Assembly (NCBI GenBank): GCA_002733665.1
Contig: NVWM01000006.1
Coordinates: 1 to 64,000, forward strand
Direction of reading: 5' to 3'
DNA length: 64,000 bases
From: Lutibacter sp.
Lineage (GTDB): Bacteria > Bacteroidota > Bacteroidia > Flavobacteriales > Flavobacteriaceae
The notes under the pieces were generated by a model, which was given only the letters and a program-made list of their open reading frames with translations, ran no database searches and had not been told where the DNA came from. Both the position numbers and the translations under genes were made by a program. This document shows positions 9,320 through 18,042 of this stretch, piece after piece (position 1 is the first letter of the stretch; each line of letters begins with the position of its first letter).

Positions 9320-10594
9320 ATGTTACAAGTAGTATTTATTAGAGATAATAAGGAAACAGTATTAAAAGGATTGGCAAAACGTAACTTTGCGAATGCAGAA
9401 ACGGTAATAAATCAGGTGATTTCAACTGATGAAAGTCGCAGAATAACCCAAACTGAACTTGATAATACTTTAGCCGAATCTAATAAATTATCTAAAGATA
9501 TTGGTTTTCTTTATAAAAATGGTGAGGCTCAAAAAGCTAACGTTTTAAAAGAAAAAACAAGTCAATTAAAAGAATCTTCTAAAGAATTGACAGAAAAATT
9601 AAGTCAAATCACTACTGATTTACAAGAACTTTTATATCAAATCCCTAATATTCCTCACGATTCTGTTCCTGCAGGAAATAGCGAAGATGATAATGAAACC
9701 ATTTTTGAAGAAGGTACAATTCCAACATTACACGAAGGAGCAATTCCTCATTGGGAATTAGCAAAAAAATACGATATTATTGATTTTGAACTTGGAAACA
9801 AGATTACTGGAGCGGGATTTCCTGTATATAAAGGTAAAGGTGCAAGATTACAACGTGCTTTAATCAATTATTTTTTAGATAAAAATACAGCTGCAGGTTA
9901 TACAGAAATGCAAGTCCCACATTTGGTAAACGAAGAGTCTGGAAAAGGAACTGGACAATTGCCTGACAAAGAAGGACAAATGTATCATTGTGAAGTCGAC
10001 AACTTATATTTGATTCCGACTGCTGAAGTTCCTGTAACGAATATTTATCGTGATGTATTATTAAAAGAGACAGATTTTCCTATTTGCAACACTGCATATA
10101 CGCCATGTTTTAGAAGAGAAGCAGGAAGCTATGGAGCACACGTAAGAGGTTTAAATCGTTTACATCAATTTGATAAAGTAGAAATTGTACGTTTGGAACA
10201 TCCAAGTAAGTCGTATGCTGCTTTAGACGGAATGGTTGAACATATAAAGGGAATTTTACAAGAATTGGAAATGCCTTATAGAATTTTAAGATTGTGTGGA
10301 GGAGACTTAGGATTCACGTCTGCTTTGACGTTTGATTTCGAACTTTTCTCAACAGCGCAAGATCGTTGGTTAGAAATAAGTTCTGTTTCTAATTTTGAAA
10401 CATTCCAAGCCAACAGATTAAAACTACGCTTTAAAAATAGTGATGGGAAAAGTGAATTGGCACATACGTTAAACGGAAGTTCTTTAGCATTACCTCGTGT
10501 TCTTGCTGGATTGCTTGAGAATTTTCAAACACCTGAAGGTATTAATATTCCAAAAGTATTAGTGCCTTATTGTGGTTTTGATATGATTAGTTAG
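9320..10594 (+). CDS. serS: Seryl-tRNA synthetase
   Basis: This 424-residue class II synthetase charges tRNA-Ser with serine. Its N-terminal long antiparallel coiled coil (about residues 28-110, rich in K, E, L), which grips the tRNA variable arm, is followed by the catalytic core. Motif 2 is visible as PCFRREAGSYGAHVRGLNR near residue 261, and motif 3 as NGSSLALPRVLAGLLENFQ near residue 385. TAEVPVTN and the C-terminal PEGINIPKVLVPY are also typical. Length is normal and the ATG start gives the canonical MLQVVFIRDN opening. Its stop overlaps by 8 bp the stop of a small convergent gene. Confidence 0.97.
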   Translation: MLQVVFIRDNKETVLKGLAKRNFANAETVINQVISTDESRRITQTELDNTLAESNKLSKDIGFLYKNGEAQKANVLKEKTSQLKESSKELTEKLSQITTDLQELLYQIPNIPHDSVPAGNSEDDNETIFEEGTIPTLHEGAIPHWELAKKYDIIDFELGNKITGAGFPVYKGKGARLQRALINYFLDKNTAAGYTEMQVPHLVNEESGKGTGQLPDKEGQMYHCEVDNLYLIPTAEVPVTNIYRDVLLKETDFPICNTAYTPCFRREAGSYGAHVRGLNRLHQFDKVEIVRLEHPSKSYAALDGMVEHIKGILQELEMPYRILRLCGGDLGFTSALTFDFELFSTAQDRWLEISSVSNFETFQANRLKLRFKNSDGKSELAHTLNGSSLALPRVLAGLLENFQTPEGINIPKVLVPYCGFDMIS

Positions 10595-10730
10595 CAACTA
10601 CTGCTACCATCATTTTTTTGTACTTATTCATTTCAAGTAAAGCATCAAAATATGCATTTATTTGACCTTTTTTCATGTACATCTTTGCGCTCTTTTTAGC
10701 AGCTTCGTATTGTTTGATTAATTCTTTCAT
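10587..10730 (-). CDS. Conserved 47-residue small protein
   Basis: On the minus strand an ATG at 10728-10730 opens a 47-codon frame ending at 10587. The peptide begins MKELIKQYEAAKKSAKMYMK and ends with LLEMNKYKKMMVAVVAN. It is basic, helical in character and free of low complexity. From memory, closely similar short proteins are found in other Flavobacteriaceae, which supports it as a real gene. The frame fills the space between serS and the TPR gene exactly and overlaps the serS end by 8 bp in convergent orientation. No -7 box was identified upstream. Function unknown; the amphipathic Lys-rich helices could bind nucleic acid or a ribosomal partner, but nothing shows that. Confidence 0.8.
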   Translation of the reverse strand: MKELIKQYEAAKKSAKMYMKKGQINAYFDALLEMNKYKKMMVAVVAN

Positions 10731-10840
10731 ATTGGTTAGTTTTAATTATTCTATATCCTTAAGACAAGATTCGTGCCAAAACGTTACAGTCGTGTTTTAA
10801 AATAGTATTGATTTTATAAAAACTTTAACAGTTTCTTAGT

Positions 10841-10848
10841 TATCTTTG
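10841..10848 (+). promoter_or_regulatory. Candidate -7 box of the TPR gene
   Basis: TATCTTTG matches TAnnTTTG, 18 nt before the ATG at 10867. Confidence 0.5.
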
Positions 10849-10866
10849 AGGCTGATGTACACATAA

Positions 10867-12639
10867 ATGCGAAAAATTGTAATCCTTTTTTTAATGTTCA
10901 ACTCCTTGTTTTTGTTAGCACAAGAGCAACAAATGGCGTATGACTATTTCAGAAAAGGAGAATATGAAAAATCGGCAAGTATTTACAAGACTTTATACGA
11001 AAAAAATAATTTTAATTCTAATTATCTAAATCGATTGATTGATTGTTATCAGCAACTCGAAAGTTTTGATACAGCACAAGAATTAATAGAAAACCATATC
11101 AAAAAACAACCTCGACACACACATTTTTTGGTTGAATTGGGTTACAATTATGAATTACAACATCAGCAAGAAAAAGCAACTACATATTATAAAAAAGCGT
11201 TAAAATCAATAGATAAAAAAGGAGTTTCTGGATATTCTGTTGGTAAAACTTTTCAAAATAATCACTTATTAGAGTATGCCATGCAAGCCTACAAAGTTGT
11301 AATGGACAAAAATCCGAATGCAAATTATAGTTTTCAAATTGCACAAATATATGGTGAAAAAGGAGACGTCCAAAGTATGTTTGACACCTATTTAAATACT
11401 ATTGAAAAAGATGAAAATCATCTAAAGACCATACAACGCTATGTAGGGAAATTTATCACAGACGATAGTGAAAATGAATATAATATTCTCTTTAAAAAAT
11501 CTGTCTTAAAACGTTTACAAACCAATCAAAAAAATAGTTGGAACCAATTGTTGAGTTGGCTGTTTATCCATCAAAAACAATATGGAAAAGCATTTATTCA
11601 AGAAAAAGCGTTGTATAAGCGTTCACTTGAAAGTATGAGTGATATTCTTGGTTTAGGAGAAATTGCTTTTGATAATAAAGACTACCAAACTACACAAAAC
11701 ATTTTTAATTACATTCTTAAAAATAGCAAAAATCTAGAAGAAATAGTAAGTTCAAAATTATACTTACTATATATTTCAATTGAGATTTCTGATGATATAA
11801 CGCATGTTGATAATCAGTTTCAAAAATTGTTTGATGAGTATGGAAAAACAACCAATACACTCGAAATTCAAATTGCGTATGCAGATTTTTTAACCTTCAA
11901 AAAAAGAGAGCCAACAAAAGCAATTGCCATTTTAAAAGAAGCACTTGAATTACCAAGTAATAAGTATCAAAAAGCCGCAATCAAAATAAAATTAGGTGAT
12001 GTACTGGTTTTTAATAGCCGTTTTAACGAAGCCTTGATTTATTATTCTCAAGTACAAACCCAACTCAAAAATCATGTTTTAGCACAGAAAGCGCGTTTTA
12101 AAGTTGCGCAAACAAGTTATTTTAAAAGCGATTTTGATTGGGCAGAAGTACAATTAAAAGTGCTCAAAGGCTCCACTTCGCAACTGATCGCTAATGACGC
12201 ATTGGATTTGAGTTTGATTATTAATGATAATAGTGTTGGCGACACCATAAAAACAGCGTTAAAATTATATGCAAAAGCAGATTTATTGGCATATCAAAAT
12301 AAAAATATACAAGCGATAGATTCTTTAAGTATGATTCTGAGAAATCATAAAGGACACGCTATTGAAGACGAAGCGCTTTTTAAACAAGCCGAACTTTTTG
12401 AAAAATTAAAACAATTTGACAAGGCAGAAAGCAATTACCTAAAAATAATAGAAATAAACGCTGAAGATATTTTGGTGGACGACGCTTATTATCAATTAGG
12501 GGAATTGCATTTAAAACAAAATAATATAGAAAAAGCAACAGCATATTATCAAAAGATTATTTTTGATTTTCCGTCGAGTATTCATTTGGTTGAGGCTCGG
12601 AAGAAATATCGGAAATTAAGAGGAGATGATTTGCAGTAG
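10867..12639 (+). CDS. Secreted tetratricopeptide repeat protein
   Basis: The 590-residue protein has a signal peptide (hydrophobic residues ~4-18 ending LLAQ) followed by alpha-helical TPR repeats along the whole length. Clear units include YFRKGEYEKSASIYKTLYEK near the start, a KATTYYKKALK unit, and two C-terminal units (FDKAESNYLKIIEINAED and IEKATAYYQKIIFDFPSS). TPR superhelices are protein-protein scaffolds, here probably periplasmic. It leads a tight run with the DUF4286 gene (23 nt), rsmA (0 nt) and mgtE (overlap), so it is probably the first gene of that operon. The specific partner is unknown. Confidence 0.88.
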   Translation: MRKIVILFLMFNSLFLLAQEQQMAYDYFRKGEYEKSASIYKTLYEKNNFNSNYLNRLIDCYQQLESFDTAQELIENHIKKQPRHTHFLVELGYNYELQHQQEKATTYYKKALKSIDKKGVSGYSVGKTFQNNHLLEYAMQAYKVVMDKNPNANYSFQIAQIYGEKGDVQSMFDTYLNTIEKDENHLKTIQRYVGKFITDDSENEYNILFKKSVLKRLQTNQKNSWNQLLSWLFIHQKQYGKAFIQEKALYKRSLESMSDILGLGEIAFDNKDYQTTQNIFNYILKNSKNLEEIVSSKLYLLYISIEISDDITHVDNQFQKLFDEYGKTTNTLEIQIAYADFLTFKKREPTKAIAILKEALELPSNKYQKAAIKIKLGDVLVFNSRFNEALIYYSQVQTQLKNHVLAQKARFKVAQTSYFKSDFDWAEVQLKVLKGSTSQLIANDALDLSLIINDNSVGDTIKTALKLYAKADLLAYQNKNIQAIDSLSMILRNHKGHAIEDEALFKQAELFEKLKQFDKAESNYLKIIEINAEDILVDDAYYQLGELHLKQNNIEKATAYYQKIIFDFPSSIHLVEARKKYRKLRGDDLQ

Positions 12640-12662
12640 TAATAAAAAATCATAAAATATAA

Positions 12663-12968
12663 ATGTACATTTACAACGTAACCATAAATATAGACGAAAG
12701 CATTCATGACGAATGGCTAAAATGGATTCACAATCACATTCCTGATGTCTTAGCAACAGGACGTTTTGTGAGTGCCAAACTCACACAAGTGCTAGTTGAA
12801 GAAGAAATGGGTGGAATAACTTATTCTGTGCAATATAGAGCCAAAACACGAAAAGATTTGGATGACTATTATAAGTTAGATGCAGAAAAAATGAGAAATG
12901 ATAGTAAACATTTTAATGGTAAATTTGTAGCTTTTAGAACTGAATTAAAAATTATAAAAGAATTCTAA
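12663..12968 (+). CDS. DUF4286 family protein
   Basis: This 101-residue cytoplasmic protein has the look of a ferredoxin-like alpha/beta fold: MYIYNVTINIDESIHDEWLK at the start, a central VLVEEEMGGITYSVQYRAKT strand pair and a closing FVAFRTELKII strand. Its length and sequence match DUF4286, a Bacteroidota family of unknown function often encoded next to rsmA. Its stop codon abuts the rsmA ATG with no spacer, indicating translational coupling. Confidence 0.85.
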   Translation: MYIYNVTINIDESIHDEWLKWIHNHIPDVLATGRFVSAKLTQVLVEEEMGGITYSVQYRAKTRKDLDDYYKLDAEKMRNDSKHFNGKFVAFRTELKIIKEF

Positions 12969-13757
12969 ATGAGCGTAAGAGCAAAAAAACATCTTGGACA
13001 GCATTTTTTAAAAGACGAAGAAATTGCAGAAAACATTGCTAATTCTTTAATAACTGATACTTATAATGATGTCTTAGAAATTGGTCCTGGAATGGGTGTT
13101 TTGACAAAATATTTACTCAAAAAAGAATACAATACTCATGTTATTGAAATTGATAGAGATTCGATTGCATATCTTGAAACTGCAAAAAAAGTTCAGAAAT
13201 TAGATATCAATATTATAGAAGGTGATTTTTTAAAAATCGATATAACAGCGTTGTTTGGTAATAAACAATTTGCCATTATTGGTAACTTTCCTTATAATAT
13301 TTCAACACAAATTGTCTTTAAAACACTTGAGAACCGTCATTTGATTCCAGAATTTTCAGGAATGTTTCAAAAAGAAGTTGCAAAACGCATCGCAGAAAAA
13401 GAAGGAAGTAAAGTGTATGGAATCTTATCCGTTTTAACACAAGCTTTTTATGATGTAGAATATCTTTTTACTGTTCCACCAACAGTTTTTGATCCGCCGC
13501 CAAAAGTAGAGTCAGGAGTTCTAAGACTTATTAGAAAAGAAGATTATTCACTTCCTGTTGATGAAAAATTATTTTATAGAGTTGTAAAAACTGCTTTTAA
13601 CCAACGAAGAAAAATGCTTCGCGGAAGTTTAAAATCTTTAAATTTATCAGATAAATTAAGAGAAGAACCTATATTTGTAATGCGCCCAGAACAATTATCG
13701 GTAAAAGAATTTATTGATCTGACGGCAAAAATTGAGCAAGATGTCATTAGAGATTAG
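12969..13757 (+). CDS. rsmA: 16S rRNA (adenine1518/1519-N6) dimethyltransferase
   Basis: RsmA (KsgA) dimethylates two adjacent adenines in the 3' hairpin of 16S rRNA using S-adenosylmethionine, a late step of small-subunit maturation. The 262-residue protein shows the opening [11 protein letters not shown] (residues 6-16), the SAM-binding loop EIGPGMG (37-43), and the catalytic motif NFPYNIS (106-112). The C-terminal lobe has [13 protein letters not shown]. Length is typical. It starts directly at the end of the DUF4286 gene and overlaps the mgtE start by 17 bp, so the three are translated from one message. Confidence 0.97.
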   Translation: MSVRAKKHLGQHFLKDEEIAENIANSLITDTYNDVLEIGPGMGVLTKYLLKKEYNTHVIEIDRDSIAYLETAKKVQKLDINIIEGDFLKIDITALFGNKQFAIIGNFPYNISTQIVFKTLENRHLIPEFSGMFQKEVAKRIAEKEGSKVYGILSVLTQAFYDVEYLFTVPPTVFDPPPKVESGVLRLIRKEDYSLPVDEKLFYRVVKTAFNQRRKMLRGSLKSLNLSDKLREEPIFVMRPEQLSVKEFIDLTAKIEQDVIRD

Positions 13758-15096
13758 CAAAGAACTTATATACAATATTGAACTTCTGATTGAAAATCAG
13801 AACGATTTTGCTATTCTAGAAATGCTTTCAGAAGAGCATCATGCTGATATTGCTGAAGTTTTAGAAGAGTTAACACTCGAAGACGCTACATATATCATCA
13901 AGCTTTTGGATAGCGAAAAAACGTCTGAAATATTGATGGAACTTGATGAGGATGTTCGTGAAAAAGTCCTTACAAAACTATCTGCCAAAGAAATTGCCGA
14001 AGAACTTGAAGAGTTAGATTCTGATGATGCCGCAGATATTATTGGCGAACTTCCAGAACATAGGAAAAAAAGAGTAATTGACCATATAGATGATGATGAG
14101 CATGTTGCTGATATTAAAGAATTACTGACCTACGATGATGATTCTGCGGGAAGTATTATGGCGAAAGAATTGGTAAAAGTCAATGAAAATTGGTCGATTC
14201 CAAGATGTGTAAAAGAGATGCGTGCACAAGCTGAAGAAGTAACACGCGTACATTCTATTTATGTGATTAATGATGAAGAACAATTGATAGGAAGGCTATC
14301 ATTAAAAGATTTGTTAATTACTCCTACCAAAGGTAATATCTCCAAAATCGTAAGACCAAAAGTAGATTCGGTGAGTGTGAATGAAAATGTTGAAGAAGTT
14401 GCCAAAATCATGCAAAAATATGACCTTGAAGCCATTCCTGTTGTTGATGATGAGATGATTTTATTGGGTAGAATTACTATTGATGATATTGTTGACATTA
14501 TAAAAGATGAGGCAGAAGAAGATTATTTATTGGCTGCAGGTATTTCGCAAGATGTTGAGGCAGATGATAGTATTTGGGAATTGACCAAAGCACGTCTTCC
14601 ATGGCTTATTTTAGGGCTTTTTGGAGGTTTGGGTGCAGTTATTATTATGGAAGGTTATGAAGATATAATGACCAATCCTAGATTTTCAAAACTTTTCTTT
14701 TTCACTCCGCTAATTGCAGCGATGGCAGGAAATGTAGGTGTACAATCAAGTGCTATTATTGTTCAAGGTTTGGCTAACGACATCGTTAAAGGAAGTCTTT
14801 TTAATAGACTTCTAAAAGAGGTTGGCTTGAGTTTAATAAACGGTTTAGTATTAGGGTTAATTGTTCTTTTAGTTTCCCCTTTAATGAATGTAGATTTTAT
14901 GTTTAGTATAACTGTTGCTATTTCAATGCTCTGTGTAATTATTGTAGCAGCACTCGTTGGAACATTTGTTCCAATCATATTAGACAAACGAGGTATTGAT
15001 CCTGCTATTGCAACAGGTCCTTTTATAACAACTAGTAATGATATCTTTGGAATTTTCTTATTCTTCTTTATTGCAAAGTTAATGCTTGGGTTTTAG
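13741..15096 (+). CDS. mgtE: MgtE-type magnesium transporter
   Basis: I start at the ATG at 13741, not at a TTG three codons upstream. The 451-residue product has the three MgtE parts. An acidic N domain rich in E and D covers roughly residues 1-130, with [16 protein letters not shown] and [16 protein letters not shown] pair at about 135-260 ([22 protein letters not shown] and [19 protein letters not shown]) senses cytosolic Mg. A five-helix membrane domain from about 285 carries the pore signature GNVGVQSS near residue 330. MgtE is a Mg-gated channel in the inner membrane. The start lies inside the end of rsmA. The 3' end meets a convergent gene with a 4-bp overlap. Confidence 0.95.
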   Translation: MSLEISKELIYNIELLIENQNDFAILEMLSEEHHADIAEVLEELTLEDATYIIKLLDSEKTSEILMELDEDVREKVLTKLSAKEIAEELEELDSDDAADIIGELPEHRKKRVIDHIDDDEHVADIKELLTYDDDSAGSIMAKELVKVNENWSIPRCVKEMRAQAEEVTRVHSIYVINDEEQLIGRLSLKDLLITPTKGNISKIVRPKVDSVSVNENVEEVAKIMQKYDLEAIPVVDDEMILLGRITIDDIVDIIKDEAEEDYLLAAGISQDVEADDSIWELTKARLPWLILGLFGGLGAVIIMEGYEDIMTNPRFSKLFFFTPLIAAMAGNVGVQSSAIIVQGLANDIVKGSLFNRLLKEVGLSLINGLVLGLIVLLVSPLMNVDFMFSITVAISMLCVIIVAALVGTFVPIILDKRGIDPAIATGPFITTSNDIFGIFLFFFIAKLMLGF

Positions 15097-15653
15097 TCGT
15101 TGCAAGTTTCATTATACAAAACAACTATTTCTTTAATTTTTCTTTTTCTTAATTTTTTTTCTTTAACCGTTTGGATTAAAACTGGGCAATCATCAAAATA
15201 TTCGGCTATTGCCTTTTTAAAATTTTTAGATGTAATTCCACCTAATACTGTAATAAAAACAGCAGGTTTATTATTCCGTTTTAAATAATAACTTTTTGTT
15301 TTATAATACTCTTGACCTATTTGACCTGTACCACTAAGTTCTGACATATATAAAGAAACCTTTCCTTTAATTACTAATTCTAGAGGTTTTTTATAATTTA
15401 CACCATCAATTTCAATATATTCGTAGATTGAGGTCCTAGATTTGCGAAAAACTTCGACATAGTTTATATCCTTTAAAGAATACTCTATGTATTTGTCTTT
15501 TTTAGAATTTTTATACTCTATAATACTATCTGAAACAAAATTGACATAACCTTGCTTAACTTCACCACTATTGAAGTGTAAACTTGATTTGTTGTTTTGA
15601 GAATAACTATAAGTAATAAATAAGGTGCAAAATAAAATTGTTGCTTTTTTCAT
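15093..15653 (-). CDS. Uncharacterised secreted protein
   Basis: A 186-residue protein with a signal peptide of about 19 residues (MKKATILFCTLFITYSYSQ). The mature part begins with a strand pattern (LHFNSGEVKQGYVNFVSDSIIEYK and EYSLKDINYVEVF) that resembles small beta-rich Bacteroidota proteins. It ends in a very basic stretch (KEKKLRKRKIKEI) with two cysteines near the end. I do not recognise a named family. It is transcribed toward mgtE and overlaps its stop by 4 bp; no operon partner on its own strand is close. Confidence 0.7.
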   Translation of the reverse strand: MKKATILFCTLFITYSYSQNNKSSLHFNSGEVKQGYVNFVSDSIIEYKNSKKDKYIEYSLKDINYVEVFRKSRTSIYEYIEIDGVNYKKPLELVIKGKVSLYMSELSGTGQIGQEYYKTKSYYLKRNNKPAVFITVLGGITSKNFKKAIAEYFDDCPVLIQTVKEKKLRKRKIKEIVVLYNETCND

Positions 15654-15770
15654 TTATTTAATTTTTAAATTATATTGTTTGTTCATTACTCTAAATAAAA
15701 ACATAAAGTTACCAAAAAAATCAAAATCGAGTTTTCTTAAGAAAATTCGAAATTAAGAAATAATACTTCA

Positions 15771-16976
15771 TCAAACTATCCAGGACTTTATTTTGGCATA
15801 TATTTTACGGTTGCTCAGTAATTCTGTATGATTACTTTCATAAGCGATAAATGTATTTTCCTTTTTAAAATTTAAATTTTTATCTGGGTCTTTATGCTGT
15901 CCTAAAGCACTTTTTACACTCACCATTTTATCGCCTAACAATTGAGAAGATTTAGAATCAATCTCTTTACCAACTACTCCTGCAATACTATAACAAGCTA
16001 CATTTTCAGGCAATGGAATGTTTTTTCTTTGATCTCCTTGCATTTTAAATCGGTCATTATTTTTCCAGTCCCCATCTAAAAGATTGCCATATCTTAAGTC
16101 TGTTACACCTGCACTTCTGATTTTTCCTAATCGTGCAAAAGGCTTTGTATAAGGAATGGATTCTAAAATAACATCCAAAAAATTTCCTATTTTCTCCAAT
16201 GGCGCACCATGATGTGGTGTTCCCAAAAAAATAATTTTTTTAAGGTCTTTTGTCCACGACTTCTGCTGCTGTTGGCCATAATATATAGCGCTTCTGGATA
16301 CTAAGCCTCCCATACTATGTGCAATAATGATTAGTTCTTCAACTGGTACAGGCCAATTTCGCACCAATTCTTCTAACAATTCATTAAACTCTTGTCCATT
16401 GGTTGATATATGGCGGCCACTGTTGTAATGCAAATAAATAGGTGTCTTGTGCAATTCTTTTGCCAATGTAGTTCCATGATTATGTTCATTTCGAGTCCAT
16501 TGAATATCATTCATACAAGAACCATGTACCATTAAAAGAATTTTTCCATTGATAATCGGATAGGTCTTTGCAAAACTTTTACTGTCAAGAGAAATGGTAT
16601 TTGCTTGATTCCTGAATTGCATATTAATCTTCAAAGGGTTTTCTTTTTTTTCCAAATAATCACCAATTACACCGTTTAAAACGGAGCGTATCGCTTCCCT
16701 TTGGTCTGTTGCTTTAATTTCTCCAAGTACAGAAGTTAATTTTCCCAATGCTTTATCAGTGCTGTTGCCGATAAACCGAGTGCTCCATCTAATATTTTTA
16801 TAAGTAATGCCTGCAACTTTAGTAATCAAATGTTGAATTGGTGTAGAAGGCAAAAAAGGAGGATGAACGACTCGTTTGTGCATGTCTTCGACCAAGTCTG
16901 TAATGCCAATAGTAGCATCAGTAATTAAGCGAGTTATACCTTGTAAATCAGAATTTTCTTTTTTTTTATTTGACAT
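15771..16976 (-). CDS. Alpha/beta hydrolase of the lipase type
   Basis: The 401-residue protein has a serine hydrolase fold in its second half. An oxyanion-loop HG sits at residue 151 (LLMVHGSCMNDIQW), the nucleophile elbow AHSMGG has Ser221, and FLGTPHHGAPLEK follows, a segment typical of PGAP1-like and bacterial triacylglycerol lipases. The first ~130 residues are helical and contain no signal peptide, so the enzyme is probably cytoplasmic or peripherally membrane-bound. Substrate unknown; an ester or phospholipid acyl chain is plausible. The gene stands 53 nt downstream of the RNA methyltransferase gene on the same strand. Confidence 0.85.
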   Translation of the reverse strand: MSNKKKENSDLQGITRLITDATIGITDLVEDMHKRVVHPPFLPSTPIQHLITKVAGITYKNIRWSTRFIGNSTDKALGKLTSVLGEIKATDQREAIRSVLNGVIGDYLEKKENPLKINMQFRNQANTISLDSKSFAKTYPIINGKILLMVHGSCMNDIQWTRNEHNHGTTLAKELHKTPIYLHYNSGRHISTNGQEFNELLEELVRNWPVPVEELIIIAHSMGGLVSRSAIYYGQQQQKSWTKDLKKIIFLGTPHHGAPLEKIGNFLDVILESIPYTKPFARLGKIRSAGVTDLRYGNLLDGDWKNNDRFKMQGDQRKNIPLPENVACYSIAGVVGKEIDSKSSQLLGDKMVSVKSALGQHKDPDKNLNFKKENTFIAYESNHTELLSNRKIYAKIKSWIV

Positions 16977-17029
16977 TTACGCTTTTTACAAATGAAATAT
17001 TGGCTTTTCCCTTTTGATAAAATAAATTA

Positions 17030-17560
17030 TTAAAACCGTATCTTTTTAAACAAATCCCAAAGTACCACTCCACAACTCACTGAAATATTTAATGAATGTT
17101 TTGTTCCATATTGAGGAATTTCAACGCAATAATCTGATAGAGAAACCACTTCTTGTTGTACACCTTTTACTTCGTTTCCAAAAACTACGGCGTATTTTTG
17201 ATTCTTATTAACTTTAAAATCTTGTAGCATCGTTGCGTTATCTGCTTGCTCAACAGAAACTATTTTTACATTTTCAACTTTCAACTTTTCAACTAAAACC
17301 AACGTGTTTTCCACATATTCCCAATCTACAGATTCTGTTGCGCCAAGTGCTGTTTTATGAATGTCTTTATGTGGCGGCTGTGCTGTGATTCCGCAAAGAA
17401 AAATTTTCTCAATTACAAATGCATCACTTGTTCTAAAAACAGAACCAATATTATTTAAACTCCTGATGTTATCCAACACAACAATTATGGGTGTCTTATC
17501 AGCACTTTTATATCCTTGAATGTCAACTCTATTGAGTTCGCTGTTTTTTAGTTTTCTCAT
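17030..17560 (-). CDS. TrmH/SpoU family RNA 2'-O-methyltransferase
   Basis: A 176-residue SPOUT-fold methyltransferase. The three family motifs are visible: the N-terminal block VVLDNIRSLNNIGSVFRTSD (residues ~27-46), the SAM-knot strand YAVVFGNEVKGV, and the C-terminal block QYGTKHSLNISVSCGVVLWD. Members methylate the ribose of tRNA or rRNA nucleotides. The protein lacks the extra N-terminal RNA-binding domain of RlmB, so a tRNA target is possible but not proven. The gene begins 3 nt after tadA on the same strand, forming a small RNA-modification operon. Confidence 0.92.
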   Translation of the reverse strand: MRKLKNSELNRVDIQGYKSADKTPIIVVLDNIRSLNNIGSVFRTSDAFVIEKIFLCGITAQPPHKDIHKTALGATESVDWEYVENTLVLVEKLKVENVKIVSVEQADNATMLQDFKVNKNQKYAVVFGNEVKGVQQEVVSLSDYCVEIPQYGTKHSLNISVSCGVVLWDLFKKIRF

Positions 17561-17563
17561 TTT

Positions 17564-18013
17564 CTAATTCAAATTTCGCTTTTCAATAAAAAATTGAGAC
17601 AGTAATTTACTACATTCCTCTTCTAGAATACCTGAAACAATTTTTGTTTTTGGATGTAAAGTCGTTTTCATATTCACATATCCTCTTTGCTCATCACGAG
17701 CACCAAAAACAATTTTGCCGATTTGTGTCCAATAACTTGCTCCTCCACACATTTGGCAAGGCTCAAGTGTAACGTATAGCGTACACTCTTTTAGGTATTT
17801 CCCTCCAAGATAATCTGCTGCTGCTGTAAATGCTTGCATTTCGGCGTGCGCTGTTACATCGTTTAATAATTCTGTGAGGTTATGAGCACGCGCAATAATT
17901 TTATCTTTACACACAATTACAGCACCAATCGGAACTTCATTTTTTTTGTATGCAAGTTGTGCTTCTTGTAGCGCACGTTTCATGAAATAAATATCATCAA
18001 AAGGATTTTCCAT
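17564..18013 (-). CDS. tadA: tRNA-specific adenosine deaminase
   Basis: TadA converts adenosine to inosine at the wobble position of tRNA-Arg. The 149-residue protein carries the zinc deaminase signature: HAE at residues 56-58 (zinc ligand and proton-shuttle Glu) and PCQMC at 85-89 (two zinc ligand cysteines). EVPIGAVIV and the MKTTLHPKTKI tail region are typical of the family. The ATG at 18011-18013 lies 4 nt from a perfect minus-strand -7 box, and only 29 bp separate it from the divergent dxs start. The RNA methyltransferase gene follows 3 nt downstream. Confidence 0.95.
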   Translation of the reverse strand: MENPFDDIYFMKRALQEAQLAYKKNEVPIGAVIVCKDKIIARAHNLTELLNDVTAHAEMQAFTAAADYLGGKYLKECTLYVTLEPCQMCGGASYWTQIGKIVFGARDEQRGYVNMKTTLHPKTKIVSGILEEECSKLLSQFFIEKRNLN

Positions 18014-18017
18014 AGAA

Positions 18018-18025
18018 CAAATATA
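18018..18025 (-). promoter_or_regulatory. Candidate -7 box of tadA (leaderless)
   Basis: The minus strand reads TATATTTG, four bases before the tadA ATG. It lies back to back with the dxs -7 box inside a 29-bp intergenic space. Confidence 0.55.
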
Positions 18026-18029
18026 GTCG

Positions 18030-18037
18030 TAGTTTTG
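18030..18037 (+). promoter_or_regulatory. Candidate -7 box of dxs (leaderless)
   Basis: TAGTTTTG matches TAnnTTTG and lies five bases before the dxs GTG. Confidence 0.5.
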
Positions 18038-18042
18038 TTTTT

